From Clostridia bacterium (GTDB lineage: Bacteria > Bacillota > Clostridia > Lachnospirales > Lachnospiraceae), in contig CAJTDE010000017.1 of the NCBI GenBank assembly GCA_910574835.1, positions 1 through 64,000 of the forward strand: DNA of 64,000 nt. Reading direction: 5' to 3'. Below the pieces are notes generated by a model that did not search any database, was not told where the DNA came from, and worked only from the letters and a program-made list of their open reading frames with translations. How positions within the stretch are numbered: position 1 is the first letter of the stretch; every line of letters starts with the position of its first letter. This document shows positions 1 through 8,445 of the stretch, piece after piece. The translations under genes were made by a program, and so were the position numbers.

Positions 1-96
1 ATGTCTTATATCGGTACCGCACACAAACAGGGTTACAATGCTTATGAAGCAATCAAAAATGCAATTTCAGGAAATCCAGATTTCATCTTTGGATAA
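1..96 (+). CDS. C-terminal tail of a gene cut by the window edge, possibly IS66-type transposase
   Basis: The frame is open from base 1 and ends at TAA 94-96, giving 31 residues that finish GNPDFIFG. The methionine at base 1 is probably internal. The tail (a YIGTA segment, then YEAIKNAI and NPDFIF) resembles from memory the extreme C-terminus of IS66-family transposases of Clostridia. With so little sequence this is only a suggestion. No inverted repeat end of an insertion sequence was confirmed in the following 165 bp. Confidence 0.35.
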   Translation: MSYIGTAHKQGYNAYEAIKNAISGNPDFIFG

Positions 97-134
97 TGGG
101 TGTCCTGAACAGTTACAATTTTTGTTATAATAAA

Positions 135-168
135 AATCTGCATGGGATTTTTTGATCTCATGCAGATT
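135..168 (-). terminator. Hairpin, probable terminator of the HPr-like gene
   Basis: The arms 135-144 and 159-168 are perfect complements (AATCTGCATG / CATGCAGATT) around a 14-nt loop. Read on the minus strand the stem is followed by a T-rich run, which suits the gene at 262-495; the plus-strand side has no strong T tract. Confidence 0.5.
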
Positions 169-261
169 GTGGTTCTTGTGAATGTACGGTTTGTATAGCT
201 TTTCCGGTTGATGGATGTGCTATACGATGTTTGAAATAATATGCTGTGTTCCGGTTTGGCC

Positions 262-495
262 TTATTCTACGATATAGGGCTGCAGGGTGTTCAGTACGGA
301 TTCGAGTTCTTCTTCCGCGTGAATGTTTAAATCGATGGGTTTGGATAGATCCAGACTAAAGATTCCCATGATGGATTTGGCGTCAATGACATAGCGTCCG
401 GAAACCAGATCAAAGTCTACGTCGAACCTTGTAATGTCGTTTACAAAGGACTTTACTTTTTCAATGGAGTTCAGGCATATTTTTACGGTTTTCAT
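262..495 (-). CDS. HPr-like (Crh-type) phosphocarrier protein lacking His15
   Basis: A 77-aa protein with the HPr fold signature around Ser46: KSIMG followed by a hydrophobic-SL stretch (residues about 41-50). In canonical HPr the segment near residue 15 reads GLHARPA, with the histidine phosphorylated by Enzyme I. Here that segment is NSIEKVK and has no histidine. It should therefore be unable to pass phosphate in the PTS but could still be phosphorylated on the serine, as is B. subtilis Crh, a CcpA co-effector. A regulatory role in carbon catabolite control is inferred. AGGAGG lies 7 nt before ATG 495, and a good promoter is at 529-557. Confidence 0.75.
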   Translation of the reverse strand: MKTVKICLNSIEKVKSFVNDITRFDVDFDLVSGRYVIDAKSIMGIFSLDLSKPIDLNIHAEEELESVLNTLQPYIVE

Positions 496-528
496 AGTAA
501 ATACCTCCTAAATTATCAGCTTATATTA

Positions 529-557
529 ATCTTAATACGAGGGTTGATAAAAGTCAA
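529..557 (-). promoter_or_regulatory. Sigma-A type promoter of the HPr-like gene
   Basis: On the minus strand TTGACT (552-557) and TAAGAT (529-534) are separated by exactly 17 bp. The -10 ends about 33 nt before the start codon of the HPr-like gene. Confidence 0.6.
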
Positions 558-645
558 TACAAACTGTGAAGTTGCTTGTTTACTCTATGGGCTGGCTGTT
601 GTTAGGCTGGTAATGAGATTTGTTTTTTGGAAAGGATGGGTGGAT

Positions 646-1950
646 ATGAAGAAGGTTGCTCTGCATAATCTGGGGTGCAAGGTCAATGCTTATGAGACGG
701 AGGCAATGCGACAGCTTTTGGAGCAGGCGGGTTATGAGATTGTTCCTTTTGATGCGGGGGCGGATATTTATATTATTAATACTTGTACGGTGACGAATAT
801 TGCGGATCGCAAGTCGAGACAGATGCTGCATCGGGCGAAGAAGCTGAACCCGGAGGCTTTGGTGGTGGCTGCAGGCTGCTATGTTCAGGCTGCGGGAGAA
901 AAAATTCAGGCGGATGATTCAATTGACCTGGTTATTGGCAATAATAAAAAGAAGGATCTGATTTCGATTTTGCAGATGTATGAGGAAGGGCGGCAGGCGG
1001 AGGCGCTGATTGATATTAATCATACAAAGGAGTATGAGGAGCTGTCTGTGACCGGGACGGCGGAGCATACAAGGGCTTATGTGAAGGTTCAGGACGGATG
1101 TAATCAGTTTTGCAGTTATTGTATTATTCCCTATGCCAGAGGGCGTGTGCGCAGCAGAAGAGCGGAGGAGGTTCTCGGGGAGGTTGAGAGGCTTTCGGCG
1201 AATGGCTATCAGGAGGTTGTGCTGACGGGGATTCATTTAAGCTCTTACGGTTCGGATCTTGAGGGGGAGGATTTGCTTTCTCTGATTCAAATGGTGAATC
1301 GGGTTCCGGGGATTCGGCGTATCCGCCTTGGTTCTTTGGAGCCGAGGATTGTTACGGAGGAATTTGCGGGGGCTTTGGCGCAGATGGAGAAGGTCTGCCC
1401 GCATTTTCATCTGTCCTTGCAGAGCGGCTGTGATACGGTGCTGAGACGGATGAACCGTCGTTATACTACGGAAGAATATGAAAAGGGATGTGTCATTCTG
1501 CGCCGGGCCTTTGATCATCCGGCTTTGACTACGGATGTGATTGTGGGCTTTCCGGGGGAGACAAAGGAGGAGTTTTTGGCTACCGAGGCGTTTTTGAAGC
1601 GGATTGAGTTTTTTGAGACGCATATTTTTAAATATTCCAGGCGGAAGGGGACGAAGGCGGATCGGATGGAGGGACAGCTGACGGAGGGTGTGAAGGCTGA
1701 GAGGAGCCGGATTCTTTTGAAGCTGAATGAGGAAAATGAAAGGCGTTATCTGGAGGGACAGCTGGGCCGTCAGGTGGAGATTCTGGTGGAGGAGCCGGTG
1801 GAGCTTGGGGGGATTCCTTATCAGACAGGGCATACAAGGGAATATTGTAAGGCTGTTTTGGACTCGAAACAGTGCTTGACGGGGCGGATTGTCCGTGCTG
1901 TGGCAGAAAAGCAGTTAGAAAATGGAATCCTCTTATGTAAACTTATCTGA
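646..1950 (+). CDS. mtaB: tRNA t6A37 methylthiotransferase MtaB
   Basis: A radical-SAM enzyme that adds a methylthio group to N6-threonylcarbamoyladenosine at tRNA position 37 (ms2t6A). The N-terminal MTTase domain shows NLGCKVNAYE, NTCTVTN and AGCYVQ, whose cysteines bind the auxiliary Fe-S cluster. The radical-SAM motif is CNQFCSYCIIP, followed by GRVRSR. A TRAM-like domain closes the protein. The total of 434 aa is normal for the family. The frame is open back to 544, but ATG 646 starts the conserved MKKVALHNLGCK and has an AAAGGATGGG ribosome site. A promoter-like gap separates it from ireB. Confidence 0.93.
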   Translation: MKKVALHNLGCKVNAYETEAMRQLLEQAGYEIVPFDAGADIYIINTCTVTNIADRKSRQMLHRAKKLNPEALVVAAGCYVQAAGEKIQADDSIDLVIGNNKKKDLISILQMYEEGRQAEALIDINHTKEYEELSVTGTAEHTRAYVKVQDGCNQFCSYCIIPYARGRVRSRRAEEVLGEVERLSANGYQEVVLTGIHLSSYGSDLEGEDLLSLIQMVNRVPGIRRIRLGSLEPRIVTEEFAGALAQMEKVCPHFHLSLQSGCDTVLRRMNRRYTTEEYEKGCVILRRAFDHPALTTDVIVGFPGETKEEFLATEAFLKRIEFFETHIFKYSRRKGTKADRMEGQLTEGVKAERSRILLKLNEENERRYLEGQLGRQVEILVEEPVELGGIPYQTGHTREYCKAVLDSKQCLTGRIVRAVAEKQLENGILLCKLI

Positions 1951-1957
1951 AAAGGTA

Positions 1958-1986
1958 TTGTATTTTTGTAAATTATAGAGTAGAAT
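1958..1986 (+). promoter_or_regulatory. Probable promoter of the ireB-ruvX operon
   Basis: TTGTAT (1958-1963) and TAGAAT (1981-1986) are spaced by 17 bp, just after the mtaB stop codon and 33 bp before the ireB start. Confidence 0.5.
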
Positions 1987-2018
1987 AGGTGGTAGTGGTG
2001 TCAGGAGCGTGAAAGAGA

Positions 2019-2282
2019 ATGGGTAGATTAGATAGCACACAAAATTTTAAAGTGTTGCCGGAGACGGAGAATCGGGTGGGAGATATTCTGCATCAGGTAT
2101 ACCAGGCTATGACCGAGAAGGGTTATAATCCGGTAAATCAGATTGTAGGGTATATTATGTCCGGAGATCCGACTTATATCACAAGCCACAACAATGCCCG
2201 CAGCCTGATTATGAAGGTTGAGCGTGACGAGCTGGTTGAGGAGCTTTTGAAGGTTTACATTAAGACAACGGTAAAGGAATAG
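2019..2282 (+). CDS. ireB: IreB family regulatory phosphoprotein
   Basis: This 87-aa protein matches the IreB/UPF0297 family across its whole length: a hydrophobic helix with [10 protein letters not shown], then [11 protein letters not shown] and the highly conserved [14 protein letters not shown]. In Enterococcus faecalis IreB is a substrate of the Ser/Thr kinase IreK and modulates cephalosporin tolerance. The start is ATG 2019 after GTGAAAGAGA. The next gene is ruvX, 13 bp downstream, an arrangement usual in Firmicutes. A role downstream of a PASTA kinase here is inferred; no kinase is in the window. Confidence 0.93.
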   Translation: MGRLDSTQNFKVLPETENRVGDILHQVYQAMTEKGYNPVNQIVGYIMSGDPTYITSHNNARSLIMKVERDELVEELLKVYIKTTVKE

Positions 2283-2295
2283 GCGAGGGATTTTT

Positions 2296-2748
2296 ATGAG
2301 AATCATGGGACTGGATTTTGGTTCAAAGACCGTGGGGGTAGCTGTGAGTGATCCCCTGGGCATTACGGCGCAGCCCATCGAGATTGTCAGAAGAAAATCG
2401 GAGAATAAGCTAAGACAGACCCTTGCCAGAATCGAAGAGCTGATTCGGGAATATCAGGTTACGCAGCTTGTGCTTGGATTACCCAAAAATATGAATAATA
2501 CCTTAGGAGAGCGGGCGGAGAAATCTCTGGAGTTTAAGGAAATGCTTGAGAGACGGACGGGCCTGCCTGTTGTGATGTGGGACGAGCGGCTGACCACGGT
2601 GGAAGCTAACCGTGCCCTGATGGAAGGTAACGTGAGAAGAGAAGAGAGAGGTAAGTACGTGGACGCCCTTGCGGCAGTCCTGATTCTTCAAGGTTATCTG
2701 GATCGTATTTGCGCACCGGGAACTGCTGAACCGGGAGATGAGGAGTAG
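2296..2748 (+). CDS. ruvX: Putative Holliday junction resolvase RuvX (YqgF)
   Basis: A 150-aa RNase H-fold protein. The N-terminus [16 protein letters not shown] carries the first catalytic aspartate, the middle has [10 protein letters not shown], and [10 protein letters not shown] supplies a second acidic motif. [15 protein letters not shown] near the end carries the last aspartate. The family is implicated in pre-16S rRNA 5'-end processing in E. coli and in junction cleavage. It sits between ireB and a DUF1292 gene, 3 bp from the latter, consistent with one transcript. Confidence 0.92.
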   Translation: MRIMGLDFGSKTVGVAVSDPLGITAQPIEIVRRKSENKLRQTLARIEELIREYQVTQLVLGLPKNMNNTLGERAEKSLEFKEMLERRTGLPVVMWDERLTTVEANRALMEGNVRREERGKYVDALAAVLILQGYLDRICAPGTAEPGDEE

Positions 2749-2751
2749 AGA

Positions 2752-3012
2752 ATGGAAAAAATTACATTCATCCAGGAGGATACGGGAGAGGAGACGGAAT
2801 TTTTTGTTCTGGAGGAAACAAGGCTGAATGGAACGGACTATATTTTGGTGGCGGATTCGGAAGAAGAGGATGCGCAGGCGCTGATTTTGAAGGATTTGTC
2901 ATCGGACGGGGACCAGGAAGCGGTTTATGAGATTGTAGAGGATGAGCGGGAGCTGGAAAGCGTACTGGGAATTTTTGAACAGCTTTTGGAGGATGTGGAC
3001 ATCACCCGTTGA
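2752..3012 (+). CDS. DUF1292 domain protein (YrzB-like)
   Basis: A small acidic protein of 86 aa with the DUF1292 pattern: an N-terminal beta region containing EETEFFVLEE, then a YILVADSEEE strand and a central acidic stretch. It is usually encoded directly after ruvX in Firmicutes, as here. The biochemical function is unknown. There is no signal peptide or membrane segment. Its own ribosome site GAGGAGTAGAG overlaps the ruvX stop. Confidence 0.85.
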   Translation: MEKITFIQEDTGEETEFFVLEETRLNGTDYILVADSEEEDAQALILKDLSSDGDQEAVYEIVEDERELESVLGIFEQLLEDVDITR

Positions 3013-3100
3013 ATAAGGGAAAATATGTTGCCGGCCGCAGAGTGAGCAGGGATAAAAAAGCAGCAGCCGAGGCCGGACTGCGGTGAGAAGAGAGCAGGTG

Positions 3101-3559
3101 ATGTCTGTGGCAATCGGAAGAGAGGATTTTAAAAAATTACTGAGGGAAAAGGGACTGAAGGTAACCAGGCAGCGCCTGGTGGTTCTTGAAGTACTGGCGG
3201 AAAACCCGCAGGAACATCTGACCACAGAAGAGATATACGAGAGAGTAAAGGCAGAGAACCCGGATATCGGGTTAGCTACTGTTTATAGAACGGTTCAGCT
3301 TTTGCTGGAACTGGAGCTGATTGACCGAATCAATCTGGATGACGGTTTTGCCCGCTATGAGATTGGAGACACACAGGAGTGTGAGCGCCACCGGCATCAT
3401 CATTTGATTTGCCTGCGGTGCGGCCGTGTGTCCGCATTTCAGAAGGACATGCTGGAAGCGCTGGAGACGGGGGTAGAGGCTGCGCTTGGCTTCCGGGTGA
3501 CGGATCATGAGGTGAAGCTTTACGGCATTTGCAGGGACTGTTCGGAAAAAGAAATATAA
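3101..3559 (+). CDS. Fur/PerR family metalloregulator
   Basis: A 153-aa Fur-family repressor. The winged helix includes GLKVTRQRLVVLEVL and the recognition region IGLATVYRTVQLL. The metal-binding half has a histidine-rich segment (ERHRHHHLICLRCG) and two CxxC pairs (CLRC and CRDC) that form the structural zinc site. ATG 3101 was preferred over GTG 3083 because GAGCAGGTG precedes it. Whether it senses iron, zinc or peroxide cannot be settled from sequence. It is followed by RNase J after a 57-bp gap. Confidence 0.88.
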   Translation: MSVAIGREDFKKLLREKGLKVTRQRLVVLEVLAENPQEHLTTEEIYERVKAENPDIGLATVYRTVQLLLELELIDRINLDDGFARYEIGDTQECERHRHHHLICLRCGRVSAFQKDMLEALETGVEAALGFRVTDHEVKLYGICRDCSEKEI

Positions 3560-3616
3560 TTTGCGACTTTACCCTTTAGTGCCGTCGCGCAGCGACTTAA
3601 AATAGGAGGTTTAAGA

Positions 3617-5281
3617 TTGAGAAATATTAACAATTCAAAATTGCGTATCATTCCCCTGGGCGGATTGGAGCAGATTGGAATGAATATTACTGCCTTTCAG
3701 TTTGAAGACAGTATTATTGTTGTGGACTGCGGCCTGTCCTTTCCGGAGGATGATATGCTGGGAATCGATTTGGTGATTCCCGATATCACATATTTAAAGG
3801 ACAACATTGAGAAGGTCAAGGGCTTTGTGATCACCCACGGACATGAGGATCACATCGGTGCTCTTCCCTATGTTTTGAAGGAAATCAATGTTCCCGTCTA
3901 TGCAACCAAGCTGACCATCGGTCTTATTGAGAACAAGCTTCGCGAGCACAATTTGCTCAATCAGACCAAGCGGAAGGTGATTCAGCATGGGCAGTCGATC
4001 AATCTGGGAGCATTTCGAATCGAGTTTATTAAGACAAATCACAGCATTGTGGATGCTTCCGCTCTGGCTATTTATTCCCCGGCGGGAATCATCGTTCATA
4101 CGGGAGACTTCAAGGTGGATTATACGCCGGTCTTTGGGGACGCCATTGATTTGCAGCGTTTCGGAGAGATTGGAAAGAAAGGCGTGCTGGCATTGATGTG
4201 CGACAGCACCAATGCGGAGCGCCCGGGCTTTACCATGTCGGAGCGCACGGTGGGAAGCGTGTTTGACAATATTATGTCGGATCACAAAAATTCCCGCATT
4301 ATCATTGCCACCTTTGCCTCCAATGTGGACCGGGTGCAGCAGATTATCAATTCTGCCTACAAGTACGGCCGTAAGGTTGTAGTGGAGGGGCGGAGTATGG
4401 TCAATGTAATCAAGACGGCGTCGGAGCTTGGATATCTGAGCGTTCCGGACAAGACGCTGATTGATATTGAGATGATGAAGAATTATCCGGACGACCAGGT
4501 GGTGCTGATCACCACGGGAAGCCAGGGGGAATCTATGGCGGCCCTGTCCCGGATTGCGGCCAATCTTCACAAAAAGGTGCAGATTAAGCCGGGGGATACG
4601 GTGATTTTCAGCTCCAAGGCCATTCCGGGCAATGAGAAAGCCGTGTCCAAGGTGATCAACGAGCTTTCCATGAAGGGAGCCGATGTGATTTTCCAGGATG
4701 CCCATGTGTCCGGCCATGCCTGTCAGGAGGAAATCAAGCTGATTTATTCCCTGGTGCATCCCAAGTATGCCATTCCCATCCACGGAGAGTACCGCCATCT
4801 GAAGGCTCAGGCGGATCTGGCCAAGAACCTGGGAATTGCCAAGGAGAACATTTTCATCCTTTCCTCCGGCGATGTGCTGGAGCTTGGCGAGAACAGCGCC
4901 AAGGTTGTGGATCATGTGCATACGGGCGCGATTCTGGTGGACGGCCTGGGTGTGGGAGATGTAGGAAATATCGTATTAAGGGATAGACAGCATCTTGCCG
5001 AGGATGGTATTATGATTGTAGTAATGACGCTGGAGAAGTACAGCAATCAGCTTCTGGCAGGACCGGACATTGTGTCCCGGGGCTTTGTCTATGTGAGAGA
5101 GTCCGAGGATTTGATGGGAGAAGCAAGGTCGGTTGTGGATGATGCGGTAAATGATTGTCTGGATCGCGGTGTTTCCGATTGGGGAAAATTAAAAAATGTG
5201 ATCAAAGATTCCCTGAGTGATTTTATCTGGAAAAGGACAAAACGAAATCCCATGATTCTTCCTATTATTATGGAAGTGTAG
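3617..5281 (+). CDS. rnj: Ribonuclease J
   Basis: A 554-aa metallo-beta-lactamase/beta-CASP ribonuclease with 5'-3' exonuclease and endonuclease activity, central to mRNA decay and rRNA maturation in Firmicutes. The zinc motif HGHEDHIG, the LMCDSTNAERPG segment and the C-terminal beta-CASP motif HVSGHACQEEIK are all present, followed by PIHGEYRHL. The length is normal. Translation starts at TTG 3617, placed 7 nt after a strong AGGAGG. No second paralogue lies in the window. Confidence 0.93.
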   Translation: MRNINNSKLRIIPLGGLEQIGMNITAFQFEDSIIVVDCGLSFPEDDMLGIDLVIPDITYLKDNIEKVKGFVITHGHEDHIGALPYVLKEINVPVYATKLTIGLIENKLREHNLLNQTKRKVIQHGQSINLGAFRIEFIKTNHSIVDASALAIYSPAGIIVHTGDFKVDYTPVFGDAIDLQRFGEIGKKGVLALMCDSTNAERPGFTMSERTVGSVFDNIMSDHKNSRIIIATFASNVDRVQQIINSAYKYGRKVVVEGRSMVNVIKTASELGYLSVPDKTLIDIEMMKNYPDDQVVLITTGSQGESMAALSRIAANLHKKVQIKPGDTVIFSSKAIPGNEKAVSKVINELSMKGADVIFQDAHVSGHACQEEIKLIYSLVHPKYAIPIHGEYRHLKAQADLAKNLGIAKENIFILSSGDVLELGENSAKVVDHVHTGAILVDGLGVGDVGNIVLRDRQHLAEDGIMIVVMTLEKYSNQLLAGPDIVSRGFVYVRESEDLMGEARSVVDDAVNDCLDRGVSDWGKLKNVIKDSLSDFIWKRTKRNPMILPIIMEV

Positions 5282-5307
5282 GGAACTTACCATGTAGGAG
5301 ACGGAAG

Positions 5308-5688
5308 ATGAATATTAAACGAGCAGCTTTAACAGTCTTATCAATTGCTTTAAAAATCGTGGTGATTGCAGTCGTGATACTGGGGATTGTCCGCCTGGGC
5401 GGCATGGCTTTTGACTACGGCCATTCCGTATTTCAGGAGGAGGCGGTGGACGCGGAGCCGGGAAGAAGCATTACGGTGACCATTGAGGACGGCACGGATA
5501 TTTCGGCAATTGCGAAGCTTCTGGAGGATAAGGGGCTGGTCAATGACTGGAAGCTGTTCTATATTCAGGTTAAGGTGTCCAAGTATGCAAAAAGGCTGGA
5601 GGCCGGGACCTATACGCTGACTACGGCGATGAAGCCGCGGGAAATGATGGCGGTCATGGCTGGGACAGATCCGGCTGAGGAAGAGTAA
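5308..5688 (+). CDS. Short MltG-like membrane protein
   Basis: A 126-aa protein with one N-terminal membrane helix (about residues 9-31) and an extracytoplasmic LysM-like segment (DISAIAKLLEDKGLVNDWKLF, then AGTYTLTTAM). This corresponds to the N-terminal substrate-binding part of endolytic transglycosylase MltG. The catalytic YceG domain with its glutamate is absent, so it is probably not a transglycosylase by itself. In B. subtilis the full-length homologue yrrL precedes yrrM-yrrN-yrrO, the same order as here. The stop codon abuts the next start codon, which indicates translational coupling. Confidence 0.8.
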   Translation: MNIKRAALTVLSIALKIVVIAVVILGIVRLGGMAFDYGHSVFQEEAVDAEPGRSITVTIEDGTDISAIAKLLEDKGLVNDWKLFYIQVKVSKYAKRLEAGTYTLTTAMKPREMMAVMAGTDPAEEE

Positions 5689-6330
5689 GTGATTGTTGAC
5701 GAGAGAATAACGGCCTATATCAATTCTCTGGATATGGGCAATACGGAGCTTTTAAATGAGATAGAAGAGGAAGCGAAAAGGGATTTTGTGCCGGTGATCC
5801 GCCGGGAGATGCAGAGCCTTTTAAAGACGCTTCTGGCAGTCAGACAGCCCAGGGCCATTCTGGAGGTAGGAACGGCCGTAGGCTTTTCTGCTCTTTTGAT
5901 GTGTGAGTATGCCCACCCGGAGGCGCACATTACGACGATTGAGAAGTATGAGAAGCGGATTCCCATAGCGAAGGAGAATTTTCGGAGAGCCGGGCGGGAG
6001 GAGCGCATTACGCTTTTGGAGGGGGATGCGTTGGAGCATCTTCGGCAGCTTTCCGGACCCTTTGACTTTATTTTTATGGATGCGGCCAAGGGGCAGTATA
6101 TTCATTTCCTTCCCGATGTGCTGCGGATTTTGGCGCAGGGGGGACTTTTGTTGTCGGATAATGTTCTGCAGGACGGAGATCTGATTGAATCCCGGTTTGC
6201 GGTGGAGCGCCGGAACCGGACCATTCACAGCAGGATGAGGGAATATTTGTATGAGCTGAAGCACAATCCGCAGTTGGTTACTTCGATTCTTCCCTTGGGG
6301 GATGGAGTGACTTTGAGTGTGAAGCAATGA
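5689..6330 (+). CDS. trmR: tRNA 5-hydroxyuridine methyltransferase TrmR (O-methyltransferase)
   Basis: A 213-aa SAM-dependent O-methyltransferase of the COMT-like family. Motif I is ILEVGTAVGFSALLM, the acidic motif II is ITTIEKYEKR, and the metal site is FIFMDAAKGQY followed by LLSDNVL. B. subtilis YrrM (TrmR) methylates 5-hydroxyuridine at tRNA U34 to 5-methoxyuridine, and its gene neighbours are the U32 proteins that make ho5U. The same pair occurs here with trhP 138 bp downstream, so the tRNA role is favoured on synteny. The start is GTG 5689 directly after the previous stop codon. Confidence 0.8.
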   Translation: MIVDERITAYINSLDMGNTELLNEIEEEAKRDFVPVIRREMQSLLKTLLAVRQPRAILEVGTAVGFSALLMCEYAHPEAHITTIEKYEKRIPIAKENFRRAGREERITLLEGDALEHLRQLSGPFDFIFMDAAKGQYIHFLPDVLRILAQGGLLLSDNVLQDGDLIESRFAVERRNRTIHSRMREYLYELKHNPQLVTSILPLGDGVTLSVKQ

Positions 6331-6468
6331 TATAACACAATGATATAAGACAGCAAGCTCCCGGCAGTACCGGAAGGATTTACGGACACCTGCATCTGTG
6401 GCGGGAAATCCTTTTAGAGGAAGGGCACCGGACGGGAGATTGCGGAACTGGAATAAAGGTGACAGGGG

Positions 6469-7710
6469 ATGAGAAAACCGGAATTGTTAATACCCGCCAG
6501 CAGCTTAGAGGTATTGAAGGTGGCGGTGATTTTTGGGGCGGATGCCGTTTATATCGGAGGGGAAGCCTTCGGTCTTCGGGCAAAGGCTAAGAATTTTTCT
6601 TTGGAGGAGATGAAGGAGGGCATTGCATTTGCCCACAAATACGGAGTGAAGGTCTATGTGACGGCTAATATTCTGGCGCATAACCGGGACCTTAAGGGGG
6701 TTCGGACATATTTTCAGGAGCTTAAGGAGGTGTGTCCGGATGCCCTGATTATTGCGGACCCCGGTGTATTCATGCTGGCAAAGGAGATTTGCCCGGAGAT
6801 TGAGCGTCATATCAGTACCCAGGCCAACAATACCAATTATCTGACCTACCGCTTCTGGAAGGAGCAGGGGGCGAAGCGTGTGGTATCGGCAAGGGAGCTT
6901 ACACTTTCGGAGCTTCGGGAGCTTCGGGCCAATATTCCGGAGGATTTGGAGATTGAGACCTTTATTCATGGGGCTATGTGCATTTCTTATTCCGGGCGGT
7001 GCCTTTTGAGTAATTATTTTACGGGGAGAGATGCGAATCAGGGGGCATGTACACATCCCTGCCGCTGGAAATATGCGGTGGTGGAGGAGACGCGGCCGGG
7101 AGAGTATTTTCCTGTTTATGAAAATGAGAGAGGGTCTTATATTTTTAACTCCAAGGATCTCTGTATGATTGAGCATATTCCAGAGCTTTTGGAGGCGGGG
7201 ATTGACAGCTTTAAGATAGAGGGGCGGATGAAGACAGCCCTTTATGTGGCTGCGGTAGCCCGGACTTATCGGAAGGCCATTGATGACTGCCTTAGATCAC
7301 AGGAGCTTTATCGGCAGAATATGGACTGGTATCGGGAGCAGATTGGCGGCTGTACTTATCGGGAGTTTACCACGGGATTTTTCTATGGGAAACCGGATGA
7401 GAACAGTCAGATTTATGGAAATAACACTTACATCAAGGGGTATACGTACCTGGGAATTGTGAATAAGCTTGACGGGCGCGGGTATTGCCGGATTGAGCAG
7501 CGCAATAAGTTCTCTGTGGGGGACGAGATTGAGATTATGAAGCCGGACGGGACCAATGTGCCTGTGAGGGTGGAGGAGCTTCTTGATGAAGAGGGAAGCC
7601 GGATGGAGAGTGCGCCCCATCCGAAGCAGAAGCTGTTTGTGCGGCTGAGCGGTGAGGCGGAGGTTTTTGATATTCTGCGGAAGCGGGAGGAAGCGCCGGG
7701 GGCGGAATAA
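6469..7710 (+). CDS. trhP: U32 family protein, probable tRNA U34 hydroxylation protein TrhP
   Basis: A 413-aa 'peptidase U32' protein. The N-terminal TIM-barrel-like region has PELLIPAS and GADAVYIGG; the central signature includes ETFIHGAMCISYSGRC and NQGACTHPCRW, whose cysteines are conserved in TrhP-type proteins; the tail resembles the U32 C-terminal beta domain. TrhP (YegQ in E. coli, YrrN/YrrO in B. subtilis) is needed for prephenate-dependent 5-hydroxyuridine at tRNA position 34. The neighbouring trmR supports this role. ATG 6469 follows AGGGG. Confidence 0.8.
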   Translation: MRKPELLIPASSLEVLKVAVIFGADAVYIGGEAFGLRAKAKNFSLEEMKEGIAFAHKYGVKVYVTANILAHNRDLKGVRTYFQELKEVCPDALIIADPGVFMLAKEICPEIERHISTQANNTNYLTYRFWKEQGAKRVVSARELTLSELRELRANIPEDLEIETFIHGAMCISYSGRCLLSNYFTGRDANQGACTHPCRWKYAVVEETRPGEYFPVYENERGSYIFNSKDLCMIEHIPELLEAGIDSFKIEGRMKTALYVAAVARTYRKAIDDCLRSQELYRQNMDWYREQIGGCTYREFTTGFFYGKPDENSQIYGNNTYIKGYTYLGIVNKLDGRGYCRIEQRNKFSVGDEIEIMKPDGTNVPVRVEELLDEEGSRMESAPHPKQKLFVRLSGEAEVFDILRKREEAPGAE

Positions 7711-7755
7711 AAAAAGAGGATCTGTGCATGGCCTATTATCTGAGATATTAGGTGG

Positions 7756-7816
7756 AAAGGCACTTCTTTGGGGGAGTTATCATAAGATAATATAAATCCG
7801 CCAAAGAGGTGCCTTT
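7756..7816 (+). promoter_or_regulatory. Hairpin that sequesters the sigK ribosome site
   Basis: The arms 7756-7771 and 7801-7816 pair over 16 bp with one G-U pair, around a 29-nt loop. The right arm contains the whole ribosome site (AAAGAGGTG, 7803-7811) and ends just before TTG 7817. A run of five T overlaps the start codon. Long transcripts from the trhP side would fold this stem, hiding the site and possibly terminating. Confidence 0.65.
7762..7789 (+). promoter_or_regulatory. Candidate mother-cell sigma promoter of sigK
   Basis: CATAAGATA at 7781-7789 fits the SigK -10 consensus CATAnnnTA (SigE is similar). An AC at 7762-7763 fits the short SigK -35 at a 17-bp spacing. The promoter lies in the hairpin's left arm and loop, so a transcript starting near 7796 would lack the left arm. 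Confidence 0.45.
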
Positions 7817-8434
7817 TTGAAAACTTTTCCCCAACCACTACCGGCCAAAGAGGAGCAATTTTATCTGCAGAAGCTGAAGGAGGGAGACCTTGAGGCACGC
7901 AATATCCTGGTGGAGCATAATCTGCGTCTGGTGGCCCATATTGTGAAGAAATATCAGGGAACCGAGGAGGACGTGGAGGATTTGATTTCCATTGGTACGA
8001 TTGGTCTGATTAAGGCTGTTACGACGTTTGACAGCGGAAAGGGACCGCGGCTCGCTACGTATGCGGCGCGCTGTGTGGAAAATGAGCTTTTGATGTTTTT
8101 CAGGGCCAGGAAAAAGACGGCCAGGGAGACTTCTTATTATGAACCGATTGGTACGGATAAGGAAGGAAATGAGATTCATCTGCTGGATATTATTGAGAGT
8201 AATGAACGGGATGCTTTTGCGCAGATTAGCTTGAAGGCGGACAGTAAGAAGCTGTATGAGCTTTTGGATCAGGTGCTGACGCCCAGGGAGCAGAAGGTTT
8301 TGATTATGAGGTACGGGCTTTATAATGGGAAGGAGTATACCCAGAGGGAGATTGCGGGGCAGCTTGGGATTTCCAGGTCTTATATTAGTAGGATTGAGAA
8401 GAATGCTTTGGGGAAGTTGAAGGAGTATTTTTAG
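7817..8434 (+). CDS. sigK: RNA polymerase sporulation sigma factor SigK
   Basis: A 205-aa sigma-70 family factor. Region 2 has LRLVAHIVKKY, DLISIGTIGLIKAV and RLATYAARCVENELLMFFR; region 4 has REIAGQLGISRSYISRIEKNALGKL. The combination matches SigK, which directs late mother-cell transcription for coat and cortex genes. The gene is intact, with no skin-type element splitting it, and there is no long pro-sequence, as in many Clostridia. The start is TTG 7817, chosen because AAAGAGGTG precedes it; this site is inside a hairpin. It shows the organism belongs to a spore-forming lineage. Confidence 0.9.
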   Translation: MKTFPQPLPAKEEQFYLQKLKEGDLEARNILVEHNLRLVAHIVKKYQGTEEDVEDLISIGTIGLIKAVTTFDSGKGPRLATYAARCVENELLMFFRARKKTARETSYYEPIGTDKEGNEIHLLDIIESNERDAFAQISLKADSKKLYELLDQVLTPREQKVLIMRYGLYNGKEYTQREIAGQLGISRSYISRIEKNALGKLKEYF

Positions 8435-8445
8435 GAGGGGTGGAC

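Noticed and set aside
3794-4921. A 375-codon open frame on the minus strand
   Set aside because: It is antisense to the highly conserved RNase J gene and its translation is His/Leu/Asn-rich without family features.
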